From assembly GCA_002104905.1 (NCBI GenBank), contig MCFE01000107.1:105372-169371 (forward strand): 64,000 nt of DNA, in the 5' to 3' direction. Origin of the DNA: Basidiobolus meristosporus CBS 931.73. Lineage: Eukaryota > Basidiobolomycota > Basidiobolomycetes > Basidiobolales > Basidiobolaceae. The notes beneath the pieces were generated by a model that did no database searches, was not told the DNA's origin, and was given only the letters and a program-made list of their open reading frames with translations. Shown in pieces: positions 32,767 through 44,570 of the stretch (positions within the stretch are counted from its first letter, which is position 1; the number at the start of each line of letters is the position of its first letter). A program made the position numbers and the translations under genes.

Positions 32767-35195
32767 TCATTGGGGGCTGATGCCAGTCACGGTCGGATTC
32801 TCCAGCATGTTCTGATCCATATAAGTGCTCCATTCCTCGACATCCATGGACATGGGGAAGCTATTGAGGAAGAGCGGGCTCTGGTTGATGTCTGTCGGCG
32901 GCATGCCCATAAAATGCTGCATGTTGTTGGGATACAGCGGGGTCTGATCGGCGGGCGCGTAGTTCAGATTGTTGATGTTGCTTGGCGGGATGGCATTGTA
33001 CATCGAGTCGGCTAGGTCGAAGTTTTGAAGACCCGTGGCGAAATCAAACCCATTCTCGGGGAAGCTAGGGAGTGTCGGCTGGGGTGTCCCTCCGCCTTGG
33101 CTAAAGACAATGGGTGTCCTACCTATACTGTCTGCCGAGCCCGGTGTGTGTGTGGAATGCTGGACCGTGTTCTCGGACAATAGCAGCATCACCTCGGAGT
33201 CGTTTCGCTCAGGAACAACGGCCCTGATCTTGGAGGGGTTCAGCTGCGGGATCTCATTCTCCAGGAGAACTGGCACCAGCGGTTCGTCACTAGTAAAGGC
33301 AATGTTTCGGTCGCTCAGCAGCTCCTTCATGAAGACGGAGCAAGCATTGGCAGTGAACGCAAACTTGGAGTACCTCTCCAAGATATTGATGCTGACAACC
33401 AGGTTGATACGTGCGGCTCGGGCTATGACAGGGAATGGGGAGAAGAGATTGATGAGATGGATGGTGTTCGTGCTCAACATCCCCACCATCTTTATGAGGA
33501 AACCTCCAGCATAATTCTCCTGTAGCGCCTTGTATTGTATATAGGTGATCATGTTTGCTGCTCGTGTGCAAATATTGAGGGCGGGATGATCCTCCAGGTT
33601 GGTGACCTGATCCATCTTAGGAAGGAAAGGGCGATTGAGCAGGATGAGGATTCCGTAGTAATACGTGTATAGCACATCCGCGAAAGGCGAGTTGGTTTTC
33701 TGCGGGTCGTAGTTGAACTCCGAAGGCAGTGCGGTTTTCCAAGCACACAAGGCCTTGTTGAGGTCGATCAGTACCGAGACAACCTTGGACGAGGATGAGG
33801 AGCGGACGGCGTACACGGTCTTCAACACCCGTCCGAAAATGGAGCTCAGCTTGGTGAGTTGTACGAAGTACCTCAAAGAGATATCCGAGTTGGCCGGCTG
33901 AGGAGAAGAGTGCTCCTGACTAGAGCTCGGCGACGAGGAGCTCTTGTAACTGATGGGCTCCTCCTCGCCGGTGTAGATGACCTTGGTGTCGAAGTCGTTC
34001 TCGTCGATGGAGATCGGTCGGCCGAGAATGGCGCTAATCCACCGATCCATTACGAAACATCCCCACCAAGCACGTTTTCTGTTCTCCATCTCGATGAAGC
34101 TCATGTTGCCACGAGTGGGCTTTTTCATGTGGCGATGCAGGCCGATGTCTTGGGCCATTCGGATGGCCATTCCTAAGAAGAGCCACCCGTCCCCGGCGAC
34201 CATGGACATGAGCACCAACGCTTGGACAGTGGTCACCTGCGAGACTCGATACTGCTTGTCCAGCAGGTTCTTGGCTCGATTGAAGAACACATCCCCTGGA
34301 GACCCTACTTTGGCCGGGTTGGCGTAGAGCTCGCTGTTTCCGGAGTGGACGCACGCCACGGCCAGCGCTGCGTTCAACAGGATGGCCAGTGGCTTTTCGT
34401 TGTTCCGCACGCGGTTCAGGAAGTCGCCCTTGTGGAAGATCGGAAGGTACGGATGAGCTTTGTCGAAGTAGATCTCGAGCAACTGATTAAGCATCTCAGG
34501 GGTGAGGAAATCGATGGACGGATCGCACATTAGCTCGAACTCGATATCGGGGTTGCTCGAGCCACCGGGCGCTCTCACATAAGTTTGCTCGAACAGAGTG
34601 CTGTCCTTGTAAAGTTTCCCCTGATTCAACAAATACAGCCCGGAGCTGGGGCCGAAGTATTTGCACCGGTTTCGGTCCTCCAGAGTTAAGGAATTCAGGT
34701 TCGAGTTGAGCTCGTCGTCGTCACTCCTGCCAGAAACCATGGTGAGTCAAAGTTAGGTGACCAAAAGGCTCGCGAAGGGACAACTTACTCTGACAGCGAG
34801 CTATCCACCGTTTCGTCGTTAGTGAGGATAGTGTCCTCTTCATGTACCTGTTTCTCCTCGGTGAATAAGTGGTGCTCCTCTTCGCCAAGGGGATCGTTCA
34901 AACCTTGCAACTGGGCAAGTAGGTGTTGAGCTATGGCCGGCTGGGTCTGCACCAGCTTACTCACGGTCGATTCAATCCTCTTCAACCGGGATTCCAGCAC
35001 CTCATTGAACTCCTTGTTTGGAGTTCGCCGAGCACGCGAATCGATGTAAGTGCAATCATAATCAAACAGGAAACATCCCCGACACTTCGGCTTGGCACCA
35101 TCACATTTCACCTTCCGCTGACGACACATGTCACACGCCCTTCCTATCCTGCGTCGCCTTTGTGGTGCCGGCGTGGTTTCATTTGTTGAGGCCAT
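32767..35195 (-). CDS. Zn2Cys6 fungal-specific transcription factor
   Basis: Two exons, 35195-34789 and 34726-32767 (62-nt intron, tctaac-like branch region), 788 aa. The DNA-binding domain at residues 21-48 has C-X2-C-X6-C-X6-C-X2-C-X6-C (Cys 21, 24, 31, 38, 41, 48) after an Arg-rich stretch. A dimerisation coiled coil (ESRLKRIESTVSKLVQ) follows near 68-85. Residues about 219-385 are the fungal_trans regulatory domain (PF04082 type), with AHPYLPIFHKGDF, LGMAIRMAQDIGLHRH and the RKRAWWGCFVMDRW motif. The C-terminus is rich in N, Q, P and S, like an activation region. It is a nuclear sequence-specific regulator binding CGG-type half sites by family precedent; the target pathway cannot be inferred. 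The intron falls between the DNA-binding and regulatory parts. Confidence 0.92.
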
Positions 35196-35524
35196 TGAAA
35201 TATGTAAGAGTATTAGGGTGGGAACTATTTAAACACCCATTTCCGCAGTGACCGACTTGGTTTTATTGCCTCAAGATTCTGGTAATTCAGCAATGGAATT
35301 TTTTGTTCTGAAGCTATCAGGAACGTGATCGTTGTTTGTCCGCCTCCGGCAAAAGTGATCTTCCCCATATGATTGGGCCCGAGATCCCGAGGTCACGTGG
35401 AGAGGGGGTAAACAAATTCATGGAAGTTATGCGTTTTTGTTTAATTGGATTAAGGCTACGAAGGCTACGAATTGTACATTCAGCGTCCAGGGAATGGAAT
35501 GGGGGAGGGCATGCATGGTGGGTT
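35196..35524. promoter_or_regulatory. Upstream region of the zinc-cluster gene and 3' end of PEX14
   Basis: A TTTAAATA-like element on the minus strand near 35225-35235 lies about 35 nt before the zinc-cluster ATG. No other gene is seen in this gap of about 330 bp. Confidence 0.4.
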
Positions 35525-36822
35525 TCAGGCGACAGTTGGCTGTTGGAAGGCACTGTTGAATGGGGTTCTTCTACTTAGAAGCAGCCCCTTGATGCTCCGG
35601 ATGTCCGAGCGGATCTGGGCCGGCAGTCCAGAGCGATGCTCCGCCTGTAATTTGTAAACGGAGAAGTAGCCGGCGCTACCTAGGGATCTGGTCAAGTCGT
35701 AGAAGGAGTTCTTCACATCGTTCATGGAGCGTTCCTTGGATTTGCTGATCTCCTGGTACACCATCAACTGGGTCTCGAAGTTTCGCAAGGTCCGCCTCAA
35801 TGTTTGTGTGGATTTCTCTAGTGTCTTCAGTGGGCCGTCCTCACTGCTTTGCAGGGTCTGATGATACGACTTCAGCTCCTCATGGAATTGCTGGACGTTC
35901 TTCAATTGCTGATCATATCGCAGATGCTGCTCTTGAGTCAGGGAGTTGCGTATGGGCAACATGACCAATTTGAACAATCCCAGGAGACCCGCGGTGAGTC
36001 CGCTTGTAATCATCAACGCCACTATCGTCTTGCGAATCCGCTCGGTATTGGGATTTGGTGCGACCATGATGGAGATTGGCGCTGGTGCCGGTTGCGCGTA
36101 CGTGCGGGGTGGAACTGGGGGCACGGCGGCGGATGAGGTACTGGTCATGGGGGATTGTTAGGGAATTGAATCAATGATCGAATCTGCTGAATAGACTTAC
36201 GCTCTATGCATGCTGTTGGGCGTGGCAGGCTATTTTCCAGCGTGAGATCAATATTGTAACACGCACACAGTAGTAGACATGAAATGGATCCTACCTCCTG
36301 ACGGCTATCTTTGGCGGAGGACTTCTCAACGGCAGCATCGATCTCTGCTTGGGTAAGCCCTTTCTTTTGCAAGAAAGCGATTTTTTTGGACATGGGGGCG
36401 CTCTGAACGTTCGGTGAGTTCAGAAAGCTCAAGGCTTGGGCAATCATTTGTGGTCTTGGTGCTGGCTCGCTGGCTTCAGTCGTCTGACTACTTGAAGTTG
36501 AGGGAACAGAGGTAGGGGTGGACACAGGAGTGGAAGTGGCGCTCTCTTTGACCGGTTCTGGTGTCTCCACTGGAAGGGCTGGGTTTGCGGTGGTGGAAGT
36601 GGTTGGAGTGGATGGGGCTTGTCTTGCTTGTTGCTGGCGCTCAAGCAGCTCTTCTCGTCGCTTTTGTCTCTGTTCTGCCGCGCTAAGTGAGGTTTCTTCT
36701 GTACTGGTGGGTTTCTCCTCCGAAGAAGGTATTTCTCCTTCGCCCTTCTCGGCAAAGTTACTGGAATCATCCACCAAATCGGCCTCAAAAGGATTAGGAG
36801 AAGAGGGGCTGCTGTCAGACAT
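35525..36822 (-). CDS. PEX14: Peroxin 14, peroxisomal docking protein
   Basis: Three exons: 36822-36295, a 29-nt microexon 36229-36201, and 36140-35525 (1173 nt, 390 aa). Pex14 sits at the peroxisomal membrane and docks the Pex5/Pex7 import receptors. The conserved receptor-binding helix bundle is at residues about 126-169 (ALSFLNSPNVQS and KKIAFLQKKGLTQAEIDAA). It is preceded by a long S/T/P/E-rich tail of about 125 residues, unusual because this domain normally lies close to the N-terminus. A proline-rich linker, a hydrophobic segment (about 225-248, IVALMITSGLTAGLLGLF) and a coiled coil (QQLKNVQQFHEELKS on) follow in the usual order. Frame continuity through the microexon (ten residues) supports the model. 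It is divergent from SEN34. Confidence 0.88.
36201..36229 (-). other. PEX14: 29-nt microexon of PEX14
   Basis: It is flanked by an upstream aaaatag acceptor and a downstream gtaagt donor. It supplies 9 codons plus 2 nt, exactly what is needed to join the flanking phases 0 and 2. Confidence 0.75.
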
Positions 36823-37108
36823 GCTGGAATGGGGAAGAGATAAAAAGGAATAGAGACAGGTATTGCAAAAATGAGCCTAGCCTACAGAACTATAGGAACG
36901 GCCGTGTAGAAACCATGTGACTCCCCTCGTACTCACGCATCCATCTCAGAAATAAATTGATTATCATAAAATTGCTTACGAAAAAGTGGTTTCTTAGGCT
37001 CGATTCAGAATCTAGTATCACTCGCCAGTATCACTCGTCTGGGTTGATTTGTATCATAGTTTCCCATCATCCAGGGATCTGAGCTCAACTGCAGTGTCCG
37101 TGTTATCT
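36823..37108. promoter_or_regulatory. Bidirectional promoter between PEX14 and SEN34
   Basis: 286 bp separate the two start codons. A 'gtattaccagtatcactcg'-type short repeat (tatcactcg twice, 37015-37040) lies on the SEN34 side. No clear TATA box. Confidence 0.5.
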
Positions 37109-38105
37109 ATGAACAAAACGACCATATACGTCTCTGAAGGCCACGGTTTTCTATGGGATGCTGCAGGTACTTGTCGCCTGTTTTTGCGAGTAACCGGATA
37201 CTCAACCATATTCTTTAGCTGCTTGCGCCTTAAGAAGCGAGCATCGGATCGTAGGCGTGCTAGTAGGGTCCTTACCACGATTGCCTCTGCAAAATAGCTT
37301 CTTTTCGCTACCCGTCTTACTAATGCCCGAGGAGGTGACGCTTCTTCTGGAGAAAGGCAAGCAAATGTAGCTCTGGTGTTGTTGATCATTTTCTCATGAG
37401 GCTACACCAAATAGAGCTCGCGGTCTTGGTGGACGATAGCGATAGTCATAGAGAGCCCACCGGTTCGGAGATAGAGGAATATCAAGCCACTCTTGCAAGA
37501 GAGGAGACTCTTCGCCGACAAGCATATGAGGAGAACAAACGAGAGCGAGCAAAAGCCCGGGAGAATAATACAGTGGCCCACGCACAAGAACGGAAAGAAG
37601 AAAATCCCCCGGCCATACCCACGCAAGAGCTGCGAAAAACTCGCAAAACTGTCCAAGTCCCGACGTCTTCTGCACAGTATGCTTGGCACGAACCGAAAAA
37701 AATGTACAGCACGTTAGAACAAGCCAAAGCTGGGGGCCTATGGAGCTTTCCAAGCACTGCGGAAGAGCGCCTCCGGTATAGAATCTACGTGGACCTCTGG
37801 GACAAAGGCTATTACATCACCCCAGGCTCGAAATTCGGCGGGGACTTTCTGCTTTATCCAGGTACGCAGAAATTATTCGCTGAAGCTGCAAAATCTGACC
37901 ACTTCTGCTATGTTTAGGAGATCCACTCCGCTACCATTCACACTTCGTTGCATCCATTGTTCCGTTCACCAAGGAACTGAGTCCTGTTAACCTGGTGGGC
38001 TATGGCCGATTAGGCGCAGCGGTCAAAAAGGCCTATCTCTTGTGTAGTCACAACGTGTCTTCACAAGAATTCAAGTATTTTTGTGTTGAGTGGACTGGCA
38101 TGTAA
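37109..38105 (+). CDS. SEN34: tRNA-splicing endonuclease catalytic subunit SEN34
   Basis: Four exons: 37109-37166, 37219-37356, 37415-37861 and 37918-38105 (831 nt, 276 aa). It cuts the 3' splice site of pre-tRNAs within the SEN2-SEN34-SEN15-SEN54 complex. The catalytic triad is intact: Tyr213 in LLYPGD, His221 in RYHSHF and Lys252 in AVKKAY, with the Tyr-to-His (8) and His-to-Lys (31) spacing of human TSEN34. The N-terminal domain shows VGSLPRLPLQNSFFSLP and LLMPEEVTLLLE. A charged linker (EETLRRQAYEEN..) separates the domains. Intron 2 (37357-37414) is GC-AG (AAAG|gcaagc), chosen because no GT donor keeps the frame. Introns 1 and 3 are 52 and 56 nt. The start at 37109 is the Met nearest the conserved N-terminal strand. 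Confidence 0.92.
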
Positions 38106-39070
38106 CCCACCCATATGGTCCGGCAGCTAGGTGTATATAGAGCTTGTGTACAGCTGAGAAAAGAAGGTACATACACTCCTTGCATACAATTTCAATACAA
38201 GCCAAGCGTCTGGTGGACTCTATAGTTCTGCTTGTTGAGATTTTATATTTCAGCATCTGGATCATTGACATAACATAAACTTCTTACTTGCTAGGCTATG
38301 AATTGCTGACTAGAGATTACATACAAACCCCTTGGTTGTCCAAAATGGTCCAAATCATTCAAGGAGGCTGCAAATAAAGTCTTGGGTATTCTGACCAAAC
38401 TTTGCTTGTCACTATGGAGTGATACCAATGTCAAGTAATGATGAAATGTCTATTCAGCTTATTTTCAATATTTACTTGGATTGATATGAAAGAATTTACC
38501 TAACTTTTGAATTGGTGAATTGATGATGGTAAAACGCTTTTCACTTGCCTAAGCAACCCTTGATCTTAATAACTATCTTCCTAAGGCTTTTCTTATGCAT
38601 CCTGGTCTCTAGCCTTACTCAGCTCTACAAGATTTTAAGCACTGTACTTACACTTAGATCATTCCAAGATATGTATGTGATACTGTTACTTTTTTAGCTG
38701 AGTGCAACAGTGTTTGTAGCTTCACCCTTTCTTAAGGTAAAAATAGGTCCAAAGATGCATTCAGTACTTTTAGTTGTGGTCTTTGATGTGGAGAAGCTTT
38801 CTTAGTACCTGACCACTCCAATATCTTTAGCACAAAACTATCCTAACTATTGTAAATATTTAGTTTACACTTGAACCACTTGTATGAACCAATGATTCTA
38901 CTTAGCATATTGCTAAGCTGTGAGTTGTTTTCCTGAGACTTGGTTTGTCAGATATTACTGAACCCTTGAAACATTTGAAGATTTGGAAGTTATCCATAAA
39001 TTCAAATTCATCCAAGAGCAATTAAACTTTGGACATTACTATCTAAGCCCTTCATAACTCCTACAACAGG
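38106..39070. other. Intergenic, border of the second repeat block
   Basis: No gene was recognised. AT content rises after about 38280, and copia-like short matches begin only near 39070. Confidence 0.5.
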
Positions 39071-40612
39071 ATTTTGGTGAAAATACTCTGAGTAAATCTC
39101 TATTAGGAGTTGGGTCAGTATTCTCTAAGGTATGTAGGTAATAATTTAAGTGACCAAGTTGAGTGAATATTAAGGTGGAATTACTAGTTTTTACAACACT
39201 CCCACTCAGCTAAATGCTCATACTGGCTAGTCCTAATTTTGACCTAATATATTTGAACTTGTCTCTAGATAGTGGCTTAGTAAATACATCTGCATTCATT
39301 TCATCTATAGGGTAGTAAGCTAACTTAGTTAAGTTATTTTCTATGGTTTCATATATGAAACAATGCGTAATAGCTATGTGCTTGGCTCAAGTATGATAAG
39401 TTGGATTTCTACCTAATTGTATACATCTTTGATTATCTTGAAATAAAGTAGTAGGCATTTTTTGACATAAGCCTAAGTCTTCAAAAGGCTTTCTTAACCA
39501 CATTGCCTCTTTTGTAGCTTTACAGGCTGCCATATACCCTACCTCTGTGGTGGAAAGTTCTACAGTTGATTGCTTTCTTAAATTCCAGGGGGTTGCTCCT
39601 TACTGTAAAGAAAGGTGTGTACTGTGGTGGATTTTCTGTTTTCAAGATTTTGTCCCCAATCAGCATCAGAGTATCCCACAAGATCCCATTCTGAGACCTT
39701 ATAGGAGTATCTTGAGCAGATATCAGCAGTTCCTTTAAGATATGTAAATGTCAACTTATCTGCTACAATATAATCAGATCTATAGTTCTGATTGTGCTAC
39801 CTGACAACTCACACTGAATAGAAGATATCTCCATGTGTTCCAAGCATGATATACATCAGACTACCTACCATAGATTGGTAATAGAATTTGAGCTTTCAGA
39901 TGACACCAAGCTCTCTTGATTTGGCTAAGTCTTGACCAAGTTAAGCTTTGTCACCATTGGGGTAGTATCCTGTTTACAGTCTTCCCTTTGGTACTTCTTA
40001 GGTATATTGGAAATATACTTGGATTGGCTGAGGGTCATAGTCTGGGTACTTCTGCTTATGGAGAACTTTATCCCCAAGTAGTAACCAAGTTCTCCCAGAT
40101 TGAACATGCTGAACTCCTTATATAGGCTGGATTTAGTCTCTTCCAGGGTATCTTGGTTATTGGTGGCTATAATAAGATCATCCACATATAGAGCTAGTAG
40201 AACTGGATTTGCTCTATTAGGCTTATAGAGGATACTATAGTCAGCAATGCTTCTTTGGAAACTCAAAGATTCAAAATAAGAATCTATCTTCCTATTCCAG
40301 GCTCTTCATGATTGTTTGAGACCATTAACAGATTATTTGAGCTTGTAGACCAAATGGGGGTTATCTAGGTCAACAGGCCCATCCAACTGGTCTTATATAC
40401 ATGTCTTCATCAATTTCTCCATTCAGAAATGGACTTTCTACATCCATCTAATGAATGAGAAGGTAATATTTGTCTCTAATAGTCAGTATTAATCTGATGG
40501 AATTAAACTTGACTGCAGGTGAAAAGTCTTAGAATAGTCAGGTCCTTTTGTTTGCAAAAATTCTTTGGCCACAAGTCTTGCTTTGTTTCTTTCAATTGTA
40601 CAATCAGCCTTG
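39071..40612 (-). mobile_element. Copia fragment: partial 3' LTR, RNase H, RT
   Basis: A partial LTR (39071-39198, ending TTACAACA and followed by the reversed purine tract) is followed by degenerate RNase H (39480-39720) and RT. The piece 40266-39925 still has ALYVDDLIIATNN. It is cut at 40612 where a plus-strand copia copy begins, a head-to-head junction in coding DNA. Confidence 0.82.
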
Positions 40613-43402
40613 CTGAAGATAGACTATTCATATCTGCACTAAATATGACCACAAACAAGGATTCTCAGATGTGGTACATTGACTCTGGAGCATCTCAACA
40701 CTTTTCACACCAAAAATAACTTTTTACCCAATATCAAGAAATTCCAATTAAGAAGGTTTTCATGGGTGACAATAGAACACTTGATGCAGTGGGAGAAGGA
40801 ACTATCCAAGTAAACCTTAGAAGCAGTGAAGGAAGCCATACACTGACCTTTAAAGAAGTACCCTATGTACCAGAAATAGCCAAGAACCTACTCTCTGTAA
40901 GCAAGGCCACAGCAGAAGGACTTAGTTTCAGTTTTGACAATTCTGGATGCATGATCACTGATCAAAATGGTGCCCATATTGCTTTGGGCATTAGAGATCA
41001 AAATCTATACAAGTTGACTTATATTCCATCATATTTGGAAGCCAATATAAGTAACTTAAATGAAGAAATACCAAAGCTTTGGTACAGGAGATTTGGACAC
41101 ATCAATTTTGATTATTTGCGTAAAATGATCAAAGATCAGCTAATTTCTGGAGTGAAAATTGATCCCCCAGCTAATTTGGAGCACTGTGAAGCCTGTATAT
41201 ATGGGAAACAAGCCAGACAACTGTTCAAGAGCTCTGGGTTAATCAAAACTAAGAAAAAATTAGATCTAATTCACTCAGATCTGTGTGGACCTATGCAAAG
41301 TTTATCCTTAGGCGGGATGAAGTATTTAATCACTTTTATTGATGATTATACAAGATACACATGGGTCTACTTCATGGAGAGAAAGGAAGAAGCTCTGTCT
41401 AAGTTCAGGGAGTTTAAAGCCATGGTGGAGAGAGAAACTGGTGAAAAAATCAAGAAAATACACTCTGACAATGGTGGAGAATATACCTCAAAACTCTTCA
41501 TCCACTTCTGCAAAACTCATGGGATAAAGCAAGAGACTACTGTACCATACTCCCCACAGCAAAATGGAGTAGCAGAACAAGCTAACAGATCAGTAATTGA
41601 TATGGCAAGATCTATGATCCATGATCAAAAATTATCCTATGATTTTTGGGTGGAATCAGTTGCCACTGCTGTATACCTTAAAAATAGGAGTTATAACAGA
41701 ACACTTTGTGATTCTACTTCATTTGAAGCATGGCACAGATACAGACCAAGTGCAGAATATCTAAGAATATTTGTGTGTACAGCATATGCCAAAAAACTGG
41801 CTGGAAATCAGTCAAAATTTGAGCCAAAAAGTGTAAAATGCATATTTTTAGGCTACTGCAATGAGAGTAAGGCATACAGACTCTACAATACCAAAGCAAA
41901 GAAGCTGATCAAGTTCAGAGATGTGTTGTTTGATGAAAATTCAAAATGTTCACAAAAAATGACATCAGATGATGACAAAAACTTGATCTCAGGTCCACCA
42001 ATTGTCAGGATTGAATCAGAGCAAAACAATGAGAATTTTTTCACTCCAGAGGACTCTACAACCATAGTTCAGCCAGAATCAGTGCCTAGGAATATCCCAG
42101 AAGTGATCATTCCAATATCAAATGCCCAGAGATCCAATTGGACAAGAAATAGCCCAAATTACTATATCAATGAGGGTACAAACTTAGCCTACGCCTATTC
42201 AGTACATATTGATGAGCCCCAGACTGTCAAAGAGGCCCTAAATAGCCCTCAGACAAAGTTTTGGAGATCTGCAATGACTGAGGAATATCAGGCCCTAATG
42301 GAAAATCAAACTTGGGACTTAGTCAAATTACCAATCAGCCAAAAATCAATTGGATGCAGATTGGTCTTCAAGATAAAATATAAGGCTGATGGTACAGTTG
42401 AAAGATACAAAGCAAGACTTGTGGCCAAAGGATACTCTCAAACATAAGCCAATAACCTAGAAACATTGGAAGAGACTAAATCCAGCCTATCTAAGGAATT
42501 CAAGATGTCCAATCTAGGAGAACTCAGTTACTACTTAGGGAGTAAGTCTCCATAGACAGAAGTACCCAGACTATCACCCTAAGCCAATCCAAGTATATTC
42601 AAGATTTACTAAAGAAGTACAAAATGGAAGACTGTAAACCAGCAGCTACCCCAATGGAGACAAACCTTAACTTGGTCAAAACTCAACTAAATCAAGAGTG
42701 CTTGGTGCCATCTGAAAGCCCTGACTTTCCTTATCAATCTATGATCAGCAGTCTGATGTATATCATGCTTGGATCATGTCCAGATATCTCATATTCAGTG
42801 GGAATTGTCAGCCAACATAATCAGAACTATGGATCTGATCATATTGCAGCAGTTAAGCGGATTTTTAGATACCTAAAAGGAACTGCTGATATCTGCTTAA
42901 GATACACTTGTAAGGATTCAGAACAGGATCTTGTGGGATACTCTGATGCTGATTGGGGACAAAATTTGGAAGACAGAAGATCCACCACAGGATACACCTT
43001 TCTTTACTGTAAAGGAGCAATTTCATGGAATTCAAGAAAGCAACCAACCGTAGCACTTTCCACCACAGAGGCAGAGTATATGGCAGCCTGTGAAGCTACA
43101 AAAGAAGCAATGTGGTTAAGAAAGCTCTTTACAGATTTAGGCCTATGTCAAAAAACGCCTATTACTTTATTCCAAGATATTCAAGGATGTATACAATTAG
43201 GTAGAAATCCAACTTTTCATGCTGGAACCAAGCCTATAGATATTAGACATCATTTCATACAAGAAGCTATAGAGAATAACTTAGTTAGCTTAGTTTACTG
43301 TCCTACAGATGAAATGATTGCAGACATATTTACCAAACCATTAGCTAGAGACAAGTTTGAATATCTTAGGTCAAAATTAGGACTAGTCAGTATGAACATT
43401 TA
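40613..43402 (+). pseudogene. Copia protease-integrase-RT-RNase H, RT core deleted
   Basis: Protease keeps WYIDSGASQHF but is followed by a TAA at 40717. The frame 40762-42447 (561 codons) covers the integrase zinc region and core (IDDYTRY, SDNGGEY, NGVAEQAN) and the start of RT up to VAKGYSQT. There a TAA and a deletion of roughly 390 bp join it to ANNLETLEE, removing the RT core with YVDD. A further deletion at about 42545 shifts frame. RNase H ([19 protein letters not shown] and [12 protein letters not shown]) and the C-terminus are intact in 42624-43403. Confidence 0.88.
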
Positions 43403-43414
43403 GCTGAGTGGGAG

Positions 43415-43763
43415 TGTTGTAGAAATTTGTATTTCCACCTAAATATTCACCTAACTTAGTCACTTAGATCATTACCCTCAAATCCTAGAGAATACTGACC
43501 AAATTCCTTGTTGGGATTTACTTAGAATATTCTCACCAAAATACCAGGTACCCAGAACATGGAAATTTGATAAGTTGTCCAAACAGCCCCAAACTTTGCA
43601 CACATGCTCTTGGGACCTTCCTTAGCCTATTCTATGTGTTTGTAATGCCAAGACCAGGTAAAAGTATAAATACTACTTTTACATTCAATAAATCAATAAG
43701 TGAAAACCACATAATCTACTTGTTCTCCAAGTCACTTCCAATATCTCCAAGACTCTTACAACA
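43415..43763 (+). repeat. 3' LTR
   Basis: 349 bp, TGTTGTAGAA...TTACAACA, preceded by GAGTGGGAG. Confidence 0.92.
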
Positions 43764-44395
43764 AGAAGAATAAGGGTGCCAGAGCTAAAAGCTAGTGGCT
43801 TCCTTATGAGCTTGTCACAAGCAGGGCTGAAAGCTCCAAACAAGAAGTAAAGAAATGCAAGGGAATAAACAATGGCACAAAGTTGTAGGGTTACTGCCAA
43901 GCTCACCAAAAAAGAGTGCTTCAGTGGAAATATTTATTAAATGATGTATTTTATGGAGTTACTTGCTCAGTGTGGGGTTAGGCTTAATGTCAGTGTTGGG
44001 TATCAGGACTTGTATAGGTCAGCACATTTAGCAATTAAGTTACAACTGAGGTTTCAAAGGAAATAAACCAATTTGTATGCATGAAAAGTAAAAGCATTGG
44101 TTGGGTCTAAAAAAAGGAGTGTGAAAAAGAGGCAATAGCCAGTAAATGTACACAATTGTAGGAGGTAGTTCAGTGTTTAGGATCAGAAAGTGAAAGAATT
44201 GGCAGAGAACCACTTAAACCTACTTGTGTATTGCTGCAATGAAAATTATCACAAAGTATTTTGTGGAATCTGGGGAGCAATTTTTTAATAGTCTTTACAT
44301 GGTGCCCTGACCAAATCAGTACCTCTTGGTAATGGGATTTAAATTTTGTGGTGATCTTTTAACAGGATCATTGTAATTGTTTTTTGAAGGGTGTA
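43764..44395 (+). repeat. R2 repeat copy
   Basis: The 'aataagggtgcc' block at 43768 matches 9503-9515 of the plus-strand R2 piece. 43860-44395 aligns in order with 15361-15871, including 'tgtatgcatgaaa', 'aggatcagaaag.gaaagaattggcagag' and the terminal block. No intact frame remains. It ends against a minus-strand copia fragment. Confidence 0.6.
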
Positions 44396-44570
44396 TACAT
44401 CCCTGATTATCTTCAGATGGCAACCATACACTGATAAGAGAAGTCTGGGCTATCAGACAGTACCAAGCTCTCTTGATTTGGTTGAGTTTTGACCAAGTCA
44501 AGGTTTGTCTCCATCATTGTAGTTACAGCTCTGCAGTCTCCATTGGGTACTTCTCAAGTATATCTTGAGT
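44396..44570 (-). mobile_element. Short copia RT fragment
   Basis: It aligns to the RT-RNase H linker (reverse of ..NLVKTQPNQESLV.. and MEDCKPA regions), with many changes. Confidence 0.6.

Larger units (their letters stand above)
40613..43763 (+). mobile_element. 5'-truncated copia element with 3' LTR
   Basis: This copy begins at the gag-protease boundary and lacks the 5' LTR and gag. It keeps protease, full integrase, part of RT, RNase H, the purine tract and a complete 3' LTR (43415-43763). Downstream is R2 sequence starting 'agaag'. The upstream junction with the minus-strand fragment suggests recombination rather than ordinary insertion. Confidence 0.85.

Noticed and set aside
27733-38105. 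Possible biosynthetic gene cluster around the Zn2Cys6 regulator
   Set aside because: The neighbours (EH/SH3 scaffold, GDPD, PEX14, SEN34) are housekeeping genes of unrelated pathways. There is no synthase, P450 or transporter.
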